Below the pieces are notes generated by a model, which saw only the letters and a list, made by a program, of their open reading frames with translations, ran no database searches and had not been told where the DNA came from. A program made the position numbers and the translations under genes. A stretch of 64,000 bases of DNA from an uncultured Bacteroidales bacterium (GTDB lineage: Bacteria; Bacteroidota; Bacteroidia; Bacteroidales; Muribaculaceae): positions 8,439-72,438 of the forward strand of contig CATZGB010000013.1 of assembly GCA_958418815.1 (NCBI GenBank), given 5' to 3'. Of this stretch, positions 18,538 to 26,824 are shown in pieces. The first letter of the stretch is position 1. Each line of letters opens with the position of its first letter.

Positions 18538-19659
18538 TCAGAAACCATTTATGATGCCGGCAATGTCGCGGGCATCGGCAAGCGACGTGCAGCGCGACAC
18601 CGGCAAGCTGACACATGTAGCCGCCAGACGCTCTGTCACCGGAAATTCTCCGGCTGATAATCCGGCATAGCATGGCTGGCAATGAGGCGGGACGGCATAA
18701 TGGATGTCCCATCCTATGGAATGAGCGTCAAGATAGTCAGTGAAACGCCTGCGGTCATCGGTATGCACCACAAACTGGTGCCACACCATCTCCAGCACAT
18801 CGTCTGGCTGAGACGGAAGAGCCACCGCCGGATTGTTTATCTCTGAAAGATACACACGGGCTATCTCCCGGCGAATATGGTTCTCACGGTCAGTCCACGG
18901 GAGTTTCACATTCAGCACCGCCGCCTGGACCGGGTCGAGCCGGCAGTTGAACCCTTTCAATATGTTATGGTAACGGCGGTCAGAGCCGTAATTGGCAAGC
19001 GCCCTGACTACACTCGCAAGCTCGGCGTCGGACGTTGTCACAGCTCCCGCGTCGCCCATCGCCCCTATGTTCTTGGTTGGATAGAAACTGAAGGCTGCCG
19101 CATCGCCAAGCGCCCCGGCGCGGCGGCGTTGGCCCGCGTCGACGATTGAGGCCCCTATGGCCTGGGCATTGTCTTCAATTATCTTCAGATTATTGTCGAG
19201 GGCGAATCGCCTCAGCTGCTCGCTCCAGCAGACGCGTCCGTATAGATGGACGGTCATCACCCCCCTTGTCCGTGGCGAAAGATATTCCTCCAGCCGCGAC
19301 AAATCGAGGTTGGAGGTATCAGGCGAGGGCTCGGCCAGCACCGGCACAAGCCCGGCGTCTGAAATCGCCAGAACCGAGGCCACATATGTGTTGGCCGCCA
19401 CAATCACCTCATCGCCTGGACGCATCACCCCCATGGCGACATATCCTCTCAGTATCAGACGCAAGGCATCAAGTCCGTTGCTGACCCCGACAGCAAACCG
19501 CGCGCCGGAAAAGCGGGCAAGGGCGTCTTCAAACGCAGCCACTTCATCACCGCCCACATATCTGCCGGAGGTGACCACTCGGTCGACCCTTTCGCGGATT
19601 TCATCCATAAAAGGCCCGTTGACCCGGGCGAGGTCAAGAAACGGATAGCGGACTGTCAT
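18538..19659 (-). CDS. DegT/DnrJ/EryC1/StrS family PLP-dependent sugar aminotransferase
   Basis: 373 residues of the nucleotide-sugar aminotransferase family: [11 protein letters not shown] (160-170) and [16 protein letters not shown] with K196 as the PLP lysine. These enzymes aminate keto-sugars made from dTDP-4-keto-6-deoxyglucose or UDP-sugars. The ATG overlaps the end of rmlA by 4 bp, so it is translationally coupled to the dTDP-glucose pathway. The likely substrate is therefore the RmlB product or an isomer of it. No 3,4-ketoisomerase, RmlC or acyltransferase lies beside it, so 3- versus 4-amination stays open. The product probably enters a surface polysaccharide or glycoprotein glycan. 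Confidence 0.9.
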   Translation of the reverse strand: MTVRYPFLDLARVNGPFMDEIRERVDRVVTSGRYVGGDEVAAFEDALARFSGARFAVGVSNGLDALRLILRGYVAMGVMRPGDEVIVAANTYVASVLAISDAGLVPVLAEPSPDTSNLDLSRLEEYLSPRTRGVMTVHLYGRVCWSEQLRRFALDNNLKIIEDNAQAIGASIVDAGQRRRAGALGDAAAFSFYPTKNIGAMGDAGAVTTSDAELASVVRALANYGSDRRYHNILKGFNCRLDPVQAAVLNVKLPWTDRENHIRREIARVYLSEINNPAVALPSQPDDVLEMVWHQFVVHTDDRRRFTDYLDAHSIGWDIHYAVPPHCQPCYAGLSAGEFPVTERLAATCVSLPVSRCTSLADARDIAGIINGF

Positions 19660-20537
19660 TCGCCTGACTGAGACAATGCCAGCAGATACTGGCCGTAATC
19701 CGTGTTGAGCATGTCCATCGCAAGCTTCCTTAGCTGGGATGCCCCGATGAACCCGCGACGGAACGCGATTTCCTCAAGGGCGGCGACATAGAATCCCTGG
19801 CGTTTCTGTATGGCCTGGATGAAGTTGGATGCCTCCATAAGAGAGTCGACAGTGCCGGTGTCAAGCCATGCGAATCCGCGACCGAAGCACTGCACGTTGA
19901 GCTTGCCCCGGTTGAGATACTCCTCGTTGACCGAGGTGATTTCCAGCTCGCCGCGGGCCGAAGGCTTGACGGCGGCTGCGACATCCACCACATTGGCCGG
20001 ATAGAAATAAAGGCCGACAACGGCTTTGTCGCTTTCGGGCTGGCGGGGTTTCTCGACAATCTTGGTGGCGCGTCCGTCAGGACCGATGGTCACCACACCA
20101 TAGCGCTGGGGGTCTTTGACCGGATAGGCAAACACCGTGGCCTCCCCTTTTTCCTCGGCGGTGGCGAGGGCATCGGTGAGCATCGCGGTGAATCCCTGGC
20201 CATAGAATATGTTGTCGCCAAGCACCAGGCATGCGCTGTCGCCCGCCAGAAACTCCCGGCCGATGATGAAGGCCTGGGCGAGCCCTTCCGGACGGGGCTG
20301 CTCGGCATATGAGAATTTCACTCCGATTTCCTCCCCTGTGCCCAGCAGGCGCTTGAATGACGGCAGGTCGGCGGGGGTGGAGATTATCAGTATCTCCTTT
20401 ATGCCCGCGAGCATCAACACCGATATGGGATAATAAATCATCGGCTTGTCGCAGACGGGAATCAACTGCTTGGATATCGCGCGGGTGATGGGATGAAGCC
20501 GGGTGCCTGAGCCTCCGGCCAGCACTATACCTTTCAT
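19656..20537 (-). CDS. rmlA: Glucose-1-phosphate thymidylyltransferase
   Basis: A 293-residue enzyme joining dTTP and glucose-1-phosphate to dTDP-glucose. The nucleotide-binding opening [16 protein letters not shown] is intact, followed by [16 protein letters not shown] and the conserved [11 protein letters not shown] segment. Length and ending (DYGQYLLAL) are typical of RmlA. The gene lies 55 bp after rmlB and overlaps the aminotransferase start by 4 bp, so the three genes read as one operon, rmlB-rmlA-aminotransferase. Confidence 0.97.
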   Translation of the reverse strand: MKGIVLAGGSGTRLHPITRAISKQLIPVCDKPMIYYPISVLMLAGIKEILIISTPADLPSFKRLLGTGEEIGVKFSYAEQPRPEGLAQAFIIGREFLAGDSACLVLGDNIFYGQGFTAMLTDALATAEEKGEATVFAYPVKDPQRYGVVTIGPDGRATKIVEKPRQPESDKAVVGLYFYPANVVDVAAAVKPSARGELEITSVNEEYLNRGKLNVQCFGRGFAWLDTGTVDSLMEASNFIQAIQKRQGFYVAALEEIAFRRGFIGASQLRKLAMDMLNTDYGQYLLALSQSGE

Positions 20538-20592
20538 TGTCGTGGTGTTTCGGTTTGTCGGTTACTTATGTGAGGTTGGATGTAAAGCCCGC

Positions 20593-21792
20593 TCAACGGT
20601 TGCCGTAAAGCTGCTCGTAGAACTTCTGGTAGTCTCCCGAAGACACAGACTCAATCCATTCGCGGTTGTCGAGGTTCCACTTCACGGTCTTCTTTATCCC
20701 TTCGGTGAAAGATGTCTCAGGATACCATCCGAGTTCGGTGGCGATTTTCTCGGGATCGATGGCATAACGCATGTCATGGCCAGGGCGGTCAGACACATAG
20801 CTGATAAGCCCCTCGTTGATGTCCTCAACAGGTATAGAGAGCAGGCTGCGATACTGCGGGTTCTCCTCCATCAGCTGGCGCACCATAGCGATTATCTGCC
20901 TTACAATCGAGATGTTCTGCTCCTCGTTGAATCCGCCGATGTTGTAGACCTCGCCGAGACGCCCATTGCGCAGCACCATGTCGATGCCCTTGCAATGGTC
21001 TTCGACATACAGCCAGTCGCGCACATTCTCCCCTTTTCCGTAGACCGGGAGCTTCTTTCCCTCAAGGATGTTCTTTATCACCAGGGGTATGAGCTTTTCA
21101 GGGAAATGATAAGGCCCGTAATTGTTGCTGCAACGGGTGATTGTCACAGGCATACCGTATGTCTCGTGGTAAGCCATCACAAGCATGTCGGCGGCTGTCT
21201 TGGAGACAGAATAGGGCGAGCGGGGCGCAAGCGGTGTTGACTCGGTGAAGAAAGCAGGCCCGAAAGTCTGGAGGTTGTCGCGGCCTTTGACCACCTTTGC
21301 CACCGCGTCTGTGAGAATCAGCGGGGTGGGGTCGCCAGGCTCCCTTGACAGCGAGCCGTAGACCTCATCGGTGGAAATCTGATGGAACTTCTTTCCTTCG
21401 CGGTATCGCGGGGCCTCACCCGGTTTTCCGGGGAGAAGCCACGCCTCACGCGCGGCATTGAGCAGCGCCTGGGTACCCAGTATGTTTGTCTCCAGGAACA
21501 GACGGGGATTGGAAATCGAACGGTCGACATGGCTCTCGGCGGCGAAATTAACCACATAGTCAGGGTCGAAATCTGCCATCAGCTTTGTCACAAGCGCGGA
21601 GTCACCGATGTCGCCTTTGACAAATGTGACATTCGGCAGTTCCAACTCATCCTTGATTGTCAGCAGGTTGCCAGCATATGTCAACGCGTCGAGCACAAGA
21701 ATCTCGACATCATCGCCATGTTCCTTCAAAAGATATTTCACAAAGTTGGAGCCGATGAATCCGGCCCCACCCGTCACGAGATATTTCTTCAT
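20593..21792 (-). CDS. rmlB: dTDP-glucose 4,6-dehydratase
   Basis: A 399-residue short-chain dehydrogenase/reductase: NAD site TGGAGFIGSNF (8-18), the active-site stretch STDEVYGSL, and the YSVSK motif carrying the catalytic Tyr and Lys. It converts dTDP-glucose to dTDP-4-keto-6-deoxyglucose. It is longer than the E. coli enzyme (about 360) because of small insertions, e.g. LLPGKPGEAPRYREGK near 135, as seen in Bacteroidetes members. First gene of the operon, with a TATCTTTG box 27 nt upstream of the ATG. Confidence 0.97.
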   Translation of the reverse strand: MKKYLVTGGAGFIGSNFVKYLLKEHGDDVEILVLDALTYAGNLLTIKDELELPNVTFVKGDIGDSALVTKLMADFDPDYVVNFAAESHVDRSISNPRLFLETNILGTQALLNAAREAWLLPGKPGEAPRYREGKKFHQISTDEVYGSLSREPGDPTPLILTDAVAKVVKGRDNLQTFGPAFFTESTPLAPRSPYSVSKTAADMLVMAYHETYGMPVTITRCSNNYGPYHFPEKLIPLVIKNILEGKKLPVYGKGENVRDWLYVEDHCKGIDMVLRNGRLGEVYNIGGFNEEQNISIVRQIIAMVRQLMEENPQYRSLLSIPVEDINEGLISYVSDRPGHDMRYAIDPEKIATELGWYPETSFTEGIKKTVKWNLDNREWIESVSSGDYQKFYEQLYGNR

Positions 21793-21818
21793 TTCCTAAA
21801 GGATAATCAATTATGTTG

Positions 21819-21826
21819 CAAAGATA
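21819..21826 (-). promoter_or_regulatory. -7 promoter box of the rmlB operon
   Basis: TATCTTTG on the minus strand, 26 nt from the rmlB ATG; no clear TTTG partner. Confidence 0.5.
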
Positions 21827-21860
21827 AACAATTTTGCCGACATATCTTCCCGTGGCCACC

Positions 21861-21909
21861 GAAAAAAGCCAAGCGGCGGAACTCTTCTTTTGCAGAAGAA
21901 TTCCCCGCC
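21861..21909 (-). terminator. Intrinsic terminator of glmS
   Basis: On the minus strand a long imperfect hairpin (arms about 21894-21909 and 21875-21888) is followed, after a few bases, by GGCTTTTTTC. It begins about 50 nt after the glmS stop and ends before the rmlB promoter. Confidence 0.65.
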
Positions 21910-21959
21910 TGGAATATCTCAGCGTGGCAAGACACGCGTATGTCGCTGGGAAACGACGG

Positions 21960-23804
21960 TCACTCCACGGTCACCGACTTCGCCAGGTTGCGGGGCATGT
22001 CGACGTTGCAACCCTTCTTGACGGCGATATGGTAGGCCAGCAGCTGGAGGGGGATGGAGACTATCACCGGCGATATGCACTCGGGGACATCCGGAATCTC
22101 GATTATGTGGTCGGCGATTTCAGAGATGGTGGTGTCTCCCTTGGTCACAACGGCTATGACCGAACCGCCGCGGGCTTTGACCTGCTGGATGTTGGAGATG
22201 ATTTTCTCGTGAAGCTCGTCGTTAGGAGCTATGACCACGGTGGGCAACTCGCGGTCAATCAAGGCGATGGGCCCGTGCTTCATTTCGGCGGCAGGATAAC
22301 CCTCGGCATGGATATAGCTGATTTCCTTGAGCTTGAGCGCCCCCTCGAGAGCCGACGGGTAATTGTAGCCTCGGCCGAGGTAAAGGAAATTATGGACGTA
22401 GGTGTAGATGCTCGACAGATGCTCGATTTCGTCGTTGAGCTTAAGAGTCTGCTTGATCAGGTCGGGTAGCTTGCGGAGAGCTTCGGCGACTTTGGCCACC
22501 TCATCGTCCTTGATGGTCTTGCGCAGTTGACCGATGGCGAGAGCAAGCATCACAAGCACGGTGACCTGGCCGGTGAATGCCTTTGTGGAGGCCACTCCGA
22601 TTTCAGGCCCCACATGGATGTATGTGCCGGAATCGGTGGCGCGGGCTATAGATGAGCCTACCACGTTGCATACTCCGTAGACAAACGCGCCCTTCTCCTT
22701 GGCGAGCTGTATGGCGGCAAGGGTGTCGGCGGTCTCTCCCGACTGGGATATGGCGATCACTATGTCGTCGGGGGTCACAATCGGATTGCTGTATCTGAAC
22801 TCGCTGGCATATGCCACCTCTACCGGAATGCGGGCGTATTCCTCGATGATGCGCTTGCCGATGAGGCCAGCGTGCCAGGATGTGCCGCATGCTACGATTA
22901 TGACACGCTTGGCGTTGACAAATTTGTCAGCGTTCTCAAGCACGCCCGACAGCGTGACTTTTGAGCCTGAATTGCCGATACGGCCACGGACACAGTCGCG
23001 TATGGTGCGGGGCTGCTCGTTGATTTCCTTGAGCATGAAATGGGGATAGCCCCCCTTCTCGAGCTGCGACACCGAGAGTTTGAGGGTCTGGATGTCAATC
23101 TCGGCCGACTCGTTGTCGGTGGTGATGATCTTCAGGGGCTCTCCACGGCGGATTATGGCAATCTCATCATCGTTGAGATACACCACCTTGTCGGTGTACT
23201 CCACGATAGGGGTGGCGTCCGAAGCGAGGAAGGTCTCATCCTCCCCTATCCCGATAACGAGGGGGGAGCTCTTGCGGGCGGCCACTACGGTGTCAGGCTC
23301 GGTGGTGTCAACCACGGCGATGGCATATGCGCCGATGACCTGCTTGAGGGCTTCGCGTACTGCCTCCACGAGGGTGCAGTCATTGGTGGTCTTCACATAT
23401 TCGATGAGCTGAACCAGCACCTCGGTGTCGGTCTCGCTCTTGAACTGGCATCCCTGGAGCTCAAGGGCCTCTTTCAGGACATTGTAATTCTCTATGGTGC
23501 CGTTATGGACCAGCGCGAGCTTGCCCGAATGGCTCAGATGAGGATGGGCGTTGACATCGTTAGGCTCGCCGTGGGTCGCCCAACGGGTATGGGCGATGCC
23601 AAGGTTGCCGTCAAGCTCCTTGGAATGGCAGAAACGCTCAAGGTCGTCAACCTTGCCGCGAGTCTTGTAGATATTCAGCTCTCCTTTGTCGCCTACCATT
23701 GCGACTCCTGCGCTGTCATATCCGCGATATTCGAGACGATGAAGGCCTTTTATAAGGATTTCATAGGCGGGGCGATTCCCGATATAGCCTACAATTCCAC
23801 ACAT
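21960..23804 (-). CDS. glmS: Glutamine-fructose-6-phosphate aminotransferase (isomerizing)
   Basis: 614 residues, full length. Mature C2 in MCGIVGYIG is the glutaminase nucleophile; the GATase II domain covers 2-220. Two SIS sugar-isomerase domains follow (about 290-430 and 460-600, e.g. SQSGETADTLAA), ending in the conserved DMPRNLAKSVTVE. The enzyme makes glucosamine-6-phosphate for peptidoglycan and lipid A. It is transcribed alone: a very good promoter upstream, a hairpin in its leader and a terminator downstream. Confidence 0.98.
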   Translation of the reverse strand: MCGIVGYIGNRPAYEILIKGLHRLEYRGYDSAGVAMVGDKGELNIYKTRGKVDDLERFCHSKELDGNLGIAHTRWATHGEPNDVNAHPHLSHSGKLALVHNGTIENYNVLKEALELQGCQFKSETDTEVLVQLIEYVKTTNDCTLVEAVREALKQVIGAYAIAVVDTTEPDTVVAARKSSPLVIGIGEDETFLASDATPIVEYTDKVVYLNDDEIAIIRRGEPLKIITTDNESAEIDIQTLKLSVSQLEKGGYPHFMLKEINEQPRTIRDCVRGRIGNSGSKVTLSGVLENADKFVNAKRVIIVACGTSWHAGLIGKRIIEEYARIPVEVAYASEFRYSNPIVTPDDIVIAISQSGETADTLAAIQLAKEKGAFVYGVCNVVGSSIARATDSGTYIHVGPEIGVASTKAFTGQVTVLVMLALAIGQLRKTIKDDEVAKVAEALRKLPDLIKQTLKLNDEIEHLSSIYTYVHNFLYLGRGYNYPSALEGALKLKEISYIHAEGYPAAEMKHGPIALIDRELPTVVIAPNDELHEKIISNIQQVKARGGSVIAVVTKGDTTISEIADHIIEIPDVPECISPVIVSIPLQLLAYHIAVKKGCNVDMPRNLAKSVTVE

Positions 23805-23847
23805 AATCTGCTAATGTTTTTCTTTAGTTTCGGTTGATTTGGATTAC

Positions 23848-23863
23848 GCCGGGACATCCCGGC
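23848..23863 (-). promoter_or_regulatory. Hairpin in the glmS 5' leader
   Basis: A compact 6-bp perfect GC stem (GCCGGG/CCCGGC) with a 4-nt loop sits in the roughly 80-nt leader of glmS, 44 nt before the ATG. It does not resemble the glmS ribozyme, which is much larger. It could affect mRNA stability or regulation. Confidence 0.4.
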
Positions 23864-23890
23864 ATATGAAAGAGGGTAATCAATTGGGTG

Positions 23891-23922
23891 CAAAGTTACT
23901 GAAAATCCGCGACATTTCCAAA
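23891..23922 (-). promoter_or_regulatory. Promoter of glmS
   Basis: TTTG (23919-23922), exactly 20 nt, then TAACTTTG (23891-23898) on the minus strand: a consensus Bacteroidetes promoter. Confidence 0.75.
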
Positions 23923-24102
23923 ATACAGACACAAGATGGCCTCTTGCAATCCCCCTCTCCAAGCTGCACAGTCCACCCCTGCCAATCCCACAACAACGGG
24001 ATTCTGAGAGAGTTAACAAATGTTATACGAATAAACAACCGTATATTGATTTTTCTATACAATGCCAACTTGACAGAACACATACGGGCTGACACAGCCC
24101 AA

Positions 24103-24543
24103 TCACCTCGGCCTACGGTTGTTTTTTATCGTGTATGTCACCACCCCCCATACCTGGAATTCCCTTTCCGGCGTGACGAGTATCGGGTCAAACATCTCAT
24201 TGGCCGGAATAAGCCACACCCGGTTGCGTTCGAAACGCACTCGTTTCAATGTGAACTCCCCGTCGACGCAACACAGGGCCAGGTCTCCGCTGACCGGCTC
24301 AAGCGAACGGTCAATCACGATTATATCTCCCGGGGCAATCCCCTCCTCTATCATGGAGTCGCCCCACACCCGGCCATAGAACGTGGATGCCGGATGCCTT
24401 ACCAACAGCTGGTTCAGGTCCAGGCTGTCGGTGATGCAGTCTTCAGCCGGGGACGGGAACCCGGCCTGGATTCCACTTTCGGCATATGGGAGCGGAAGCT
24501 CGGTCGACAAGTCAGGGGTTGACAATTCTAAGACAATCGGCAT
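24103..24543 (-). CDS. umuD: UmuD-like SOS mutagenesis protein (S24 peptidase), without adjacent umuC
   Basis: A 146-residue LexA/UmuD-type self-cleaving protein. The ATG at 24543 is preferred over an upstream in-frame start because it gives the family length. The cleavage site is A27-G28 in IQAGFPSPAED, with S63 in GDSMIEEGI and K100 in TLKRVRF as the Ser-Lys dyad. Processed UmuD' normally joins UmuC to form the error-prone polymerase V. Here no umuC follows: about 200 bp of non-coding DNA leads to the glmS promoter. It must either act with a distant partner or do something else. A TAACTTTG box lies just upstream; I could not define an SOS box. Confidence 0.88.
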   Translation of the reverse strand: MPIVLELSTPDLSTELPLPYAESGIQAGFPSPAEDCITDSLDLNQLLVRHPASTFYGRVWGDSMIEEGIAPGDIIVIDRSLEPVSGDLALCCVDGEFTLKRVRFERNRVWLIPANEMFDPILVTPEREFQVWGVVTYTIKNNRRPR

Positions 24544-24563
24544 AAGCTGGATTCTGTTTGCTG

Positions 24564-24571
24564 CAAAGTTA
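24564..24571 (-). promoter_or_regulatory. -7 promoter box of umuD
   Basis: TAACTTTG on the minus strand, 20 nt before the ATG; the -33 element is not evident, as might suit a regulated promoter. Confidence 0.45.
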
Positions 24572-24709
24572 CTCGTTTTACGGCATTCCGTTTGATTGCC
24601 CGCGCCATTTTTAACCTTTATTATCGTGCGGCACGGCCCCTCCAGTCCCAACCAAACAATTGGCCAACGCGTTTATCATACTGAAAACCGAAAACCACAA
24701 CTCAAGAAT

Positions 24710-25639
24710 ATGGAACGTAAAATCTCTTTATCAGATCTCCGCAAAGCAGTAGACGAGGCTTATGAGGCCAACAAATCCACCAACGAGGGGGAAATCGACC
24801 CCAGAAACGCTTGTGCCGACCCCAAGGCTTTCGGCATCTCGGTGATGCTGCCCGACGGCACACTCATCAACAAAGGCGACACTGATGTCAAGTCGCCGCT
24901 CGGCTCCATCTCCAAAGTGGCATTGTCAACCGTGCTGTTCTCACAGAACTCCCCGATGGAGCTTATCAAGAAATCGGGCCAATGCGCATGCCACAAGGTG
25001 CCTTGCAAGCCCAAAGGACTGAGTTTCAGCGCACACGGCATCCGGGCGTTTTCAGCCCTGGAACCTGTCGGCGACCCCGAATCGAAATGGAACATCTACG
25101 AGAACCGTATGATCGACCTGATGGGGTCATCCCCCGCCCTGTGTGACAAGACACTCCAGGCCCTTCAGAAGGAAGCTGCCGACACCAAGCTTGAAGACAC
25201 GCTGGCCGCCGACGGATACTACCTCTATGACGACGCCGCGCTGTCAATCAACCTCTACCTGAAAGCTCTTGCGATGAACGCCTCGACCCAGCAGCTCGCC
25301 ACTATGGGCGCGACAATCGCCGCCGACGGTGTCAACCCTGTCACCGGCAAAACGGTCTTTGACGGAGCTATCACCCAGAACATCGTGGCCCTGATGGCGG
25401 CCAAAGGCCCACACAAGATGCGCGCGCCCTGGCTTGTCGCCGCAGGCATCCCCGCAAAATCCTCATACGGAGGCGCCATCCTCGGCATCATTCCCGGCGT
25501 GATGGCGATTGCCGCCTACTCCCCCGCCCTGAATCCAGCCGGAGTCAGCGTCAAGGCTGCCAAGGCAATCATCGACGTGATGCAGAAACTCGACATCTCG
25601 ATTTTCGCCTCAGCCAAAGTGAAATTCGTCAACGACTGA
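24710..25639 (+). CDS. Glutaminase-like serine hydrolase-fold protein with altered active site
   Basis: A 309-residue protein aligning over its length with bacterial glutaminases. It has the nucleophile motif S66-I-S-K69, the VNPVTGKTVF stretch near 208 and the IPAKSSYGGAILGIIPG segment near 247. The region between, where glutaminases carry PFNS and the substrate-binding NAGA motif, is replaced by QCACHKVPCKPKG (C92, C94, H95, C99) and SFSAHGI. That looks like a metal or redox site instead of the usual amide-binding loop. Activity on glutamine is therefore uncertain. ATG chosen at 24710 for family length. It is monocistronic and followed by a strong terminator. Confidence 0.75.
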   Translation: MERKISLSDLRKAVDEAYEANKSTNEGEIDPRNACADPKAFGISVMLPDGTLINKGDTDVKSPLGSISKVALSTVLFSQNSPMELIKKSGQCACHKVPCKPKGLSFSAHGIRAFSALEPVGDPESKWNIYENRMIDLMGSSPALCDKTLQALQKEAADTKLEDTLAADGYYLYDDAALSINLYLKALAMNASTQQLATMGATIAADGVNPVTGKTVFDGAITQNIVALMAAKGPHKMRAPWLVAAGIPAKSSYGGAILGIIPGVMAIAAYSPALNPAGVSVKAAKAIIDVMQKLDISIFASAKVKFVND

Positions 25640-25679
25640 CCACACCACGGCCCTCGAGGCCACTCTCAATAAAAAAGCT

Positions 25680-25724
25680 ACTCCCGCCAAGCCCAAGGGC
25701 CTGGCGGGAGTTGTTTTTGCTTTT
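25680..25724. terminator. Bidirectional intrinsic terminator
   Basis: A 10-bp perfect stem (25680-25689 with 25702-25711) contains a nested GCCC/GGGC. T-runs follow on both sides: TTGTTTTTGCTTTT on the plus strand and AGCTTTTTTATT on the minus. It ends the glutaminase-like gene and, from the other side, rplS. Confidence 0.85.
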
Positions 25725-25771
25725 GATTTGGCCGTACACAGCGCTGGGCGCCATTCCGGCAAGGACCGCGA

Positions 25772-26131
25772 TTAGTCCTTCTTTACTACGCGGCGCTCCT
25801 TGATACGGGCTTTCTTGCCGGTGAGGCCACGGAGGTAGTAAAGTTTCGCACGGCGCACTTTACCGTATTTGTTCACCACGATAGAGTCGATGAAGGGAGA
25901 CTCCATGGGGAAGATACGCTCAACACCGATGTTGTCGCTCATCTTGCGGACAGTGAAACGCTTCTTGGTGCCTTCGCCGTTGATTTTGATAACGACGCCA
26001 CGGTACTGCTGGATACGCTCCTTGTTACCTTCCTTGATGCGGTAAGCAACGGTGATGGTGTCGCCGGGGCCGAAGTCAGGGTGCTGTTTGCCGGTAGCAA
26101 ATGCCTCTTCGGCTACTTTGATAAGATCCAT
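25772..26131 (-). CDS. rplS: 50S ribosomal protein L19
   Basis: 119 residues, the usual length. The order of conserved blocks is that of L19: [51 protein letters not shown] and [24 protein letters not shown] strong promoter and a structured leader precede it. The divergent small membrane-protein gene uses a promoter about 30 bp away. Confidence 0.98.
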   Translation of the reverse strand: MDLIKVAEEAFATGKQHPDFGPGDTITVAYRIKEGNKERIQQYRGVVIKINGEGTKKRFTVRKMSDNIGVERIFPMESPFIDSIVVNKYGKVRRAKLYYLRGLTGKKARIKERRVVKKD

Positions 26132-26162
26132 TTTTTAAAGCTTAAAAAAAAGTTCAACAATG

Positions 26163-26204
26163 TCGCAATATTCGCGGGCAGCCTTGTCCCGCCAGAGATT
26201 GCGA
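26163..26204 (-). promoter_or_regulatory. Structured leader of rplS
   Basis: Within the roughly 75-nt leader, TCGCAAT and ATTGCGA form an outer stem around an inner GCGGG/CCCGC hairpin. Ribosomal-protein leaders are often bound by their own product. That role here is inference. Confidence 0.4.
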
Positions 26205-26213
26205 ATTTCGGCG

Positions 26214-26245
26214 CAAAGTTACGATTTTATTTTCATCCCGGCAAA
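26214..26245 (-). promoter_or_regulatory. Promoter of rplS
   Basis: TTTG (26242-26245), 20 nt, TAACTTTG (26214-26221) on the minus strand. Confidence 0.75.
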
Positions 26246-26274
26246 TTTCCCCTCCACAATATCATCCGCCGTCA

Positions 26275-26306
26275 TTTGGCAACCCCAGATTTTTTCGTTA
26301 TCTTTG
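26275..26306 (+). promoter_or_regulatory. Promoter of the small membrane-protein gene
   Basis: TTTG (26275-26278), 20 nt, TATCTTTG (26299-26306), 21 nt before the ATG. It is divergent from the rplS promoter. Confidence 0.75.
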
Positions 26307-26327
26307 CCTGAAACAAACCGTTATTTC

Positions 26328-26801
26328 ATGAAATCGAGAATCAGATACAGCCGCTTCGCGACGGCGGTGACAGTCGTGGTCTTCGGCCTGCTTTTCGCGG
26401 GCTGCATAGCCACTGTCAGTGACGAGCGCGCCTTTTTCATATTGCTGGCCATATACCTGACATTGGTTGTCGGCGGCTTATTGTATGGCCCTGCATATGT
26501 TGAGGTCGACAAAGACAATATCATATTGGGCAGCCTGCTGAGACGCAAAAAAATCTCGCTGCGGGATGTAGAAAGCGTTGAGTTGTTCAGGCCCACGATG
26601 GGCGCGATCAGGATATTCGCGTCTGGCGGATTCATGGGGTATTGGGGAATATTCAAGGAAGGAGACATAGGCCGCTATTATGCTTTTTATGGCAAATCTT
26701 CCGACTGTTTCCTTGTCAGGATGAGAAACGGAGACAAGTATGTGGTTGGCTGCGAGAGCCCTGACGCCATGGTCTCATATATCAGTTCATACCTGAAATA
26801 A
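26328..26801 (+). CDS. Small membrane protein with PH-like C-terminal domain
   Basis: 157 residues. Two hydrophobic segments (about 12-28 and 35-55) are followed by a beta-rich domain (60-157) with the rhythm of bacterial PH domains: YVEVDKDNIILGSLLRRKKISLRDVESVELF and a final SPDAMVSYISSYL helix. A Cys after LLFAG resembles a lipobox, but the second hydrophobic segment argues for a membrane-integral protein. Function unknown. The ATG at 26328 lies just downstream of a consensus promoter; the longer open frame upstream crosses that promoter and is rejected. Confidence 0.7.
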   Translation: MKSRIRYSRFATAVTVVVFGLLFAGCIATVSDERAFFILLAIYLTLVVGGLLYGPAYVEVDKDNIILGSLLRRKKISLRDVESVELFRPTMGAIRIFASGGFMGYWGIFKEGDIGRYYAFYGKSSDCFLVRMRNGDKYVVGCESPDAMVSYISSYLK

Positions 26802-26824
26802 GAACCCAGGGCGTAAACTCCTGA

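Noticed and set aside
23805..23898. glmS ribozyme/riboswitch
   Set aside because: The leader is only about 80 nt with one short hairpin and lacks the ribozyme core; such ribozymes are known from Gram-positive bacteria.
23880..24095. umuC remnant downstream of umuD
   Set aside because: The short frames there show no resemblance to the N-terminal palm motifs of Y-family polymerases.
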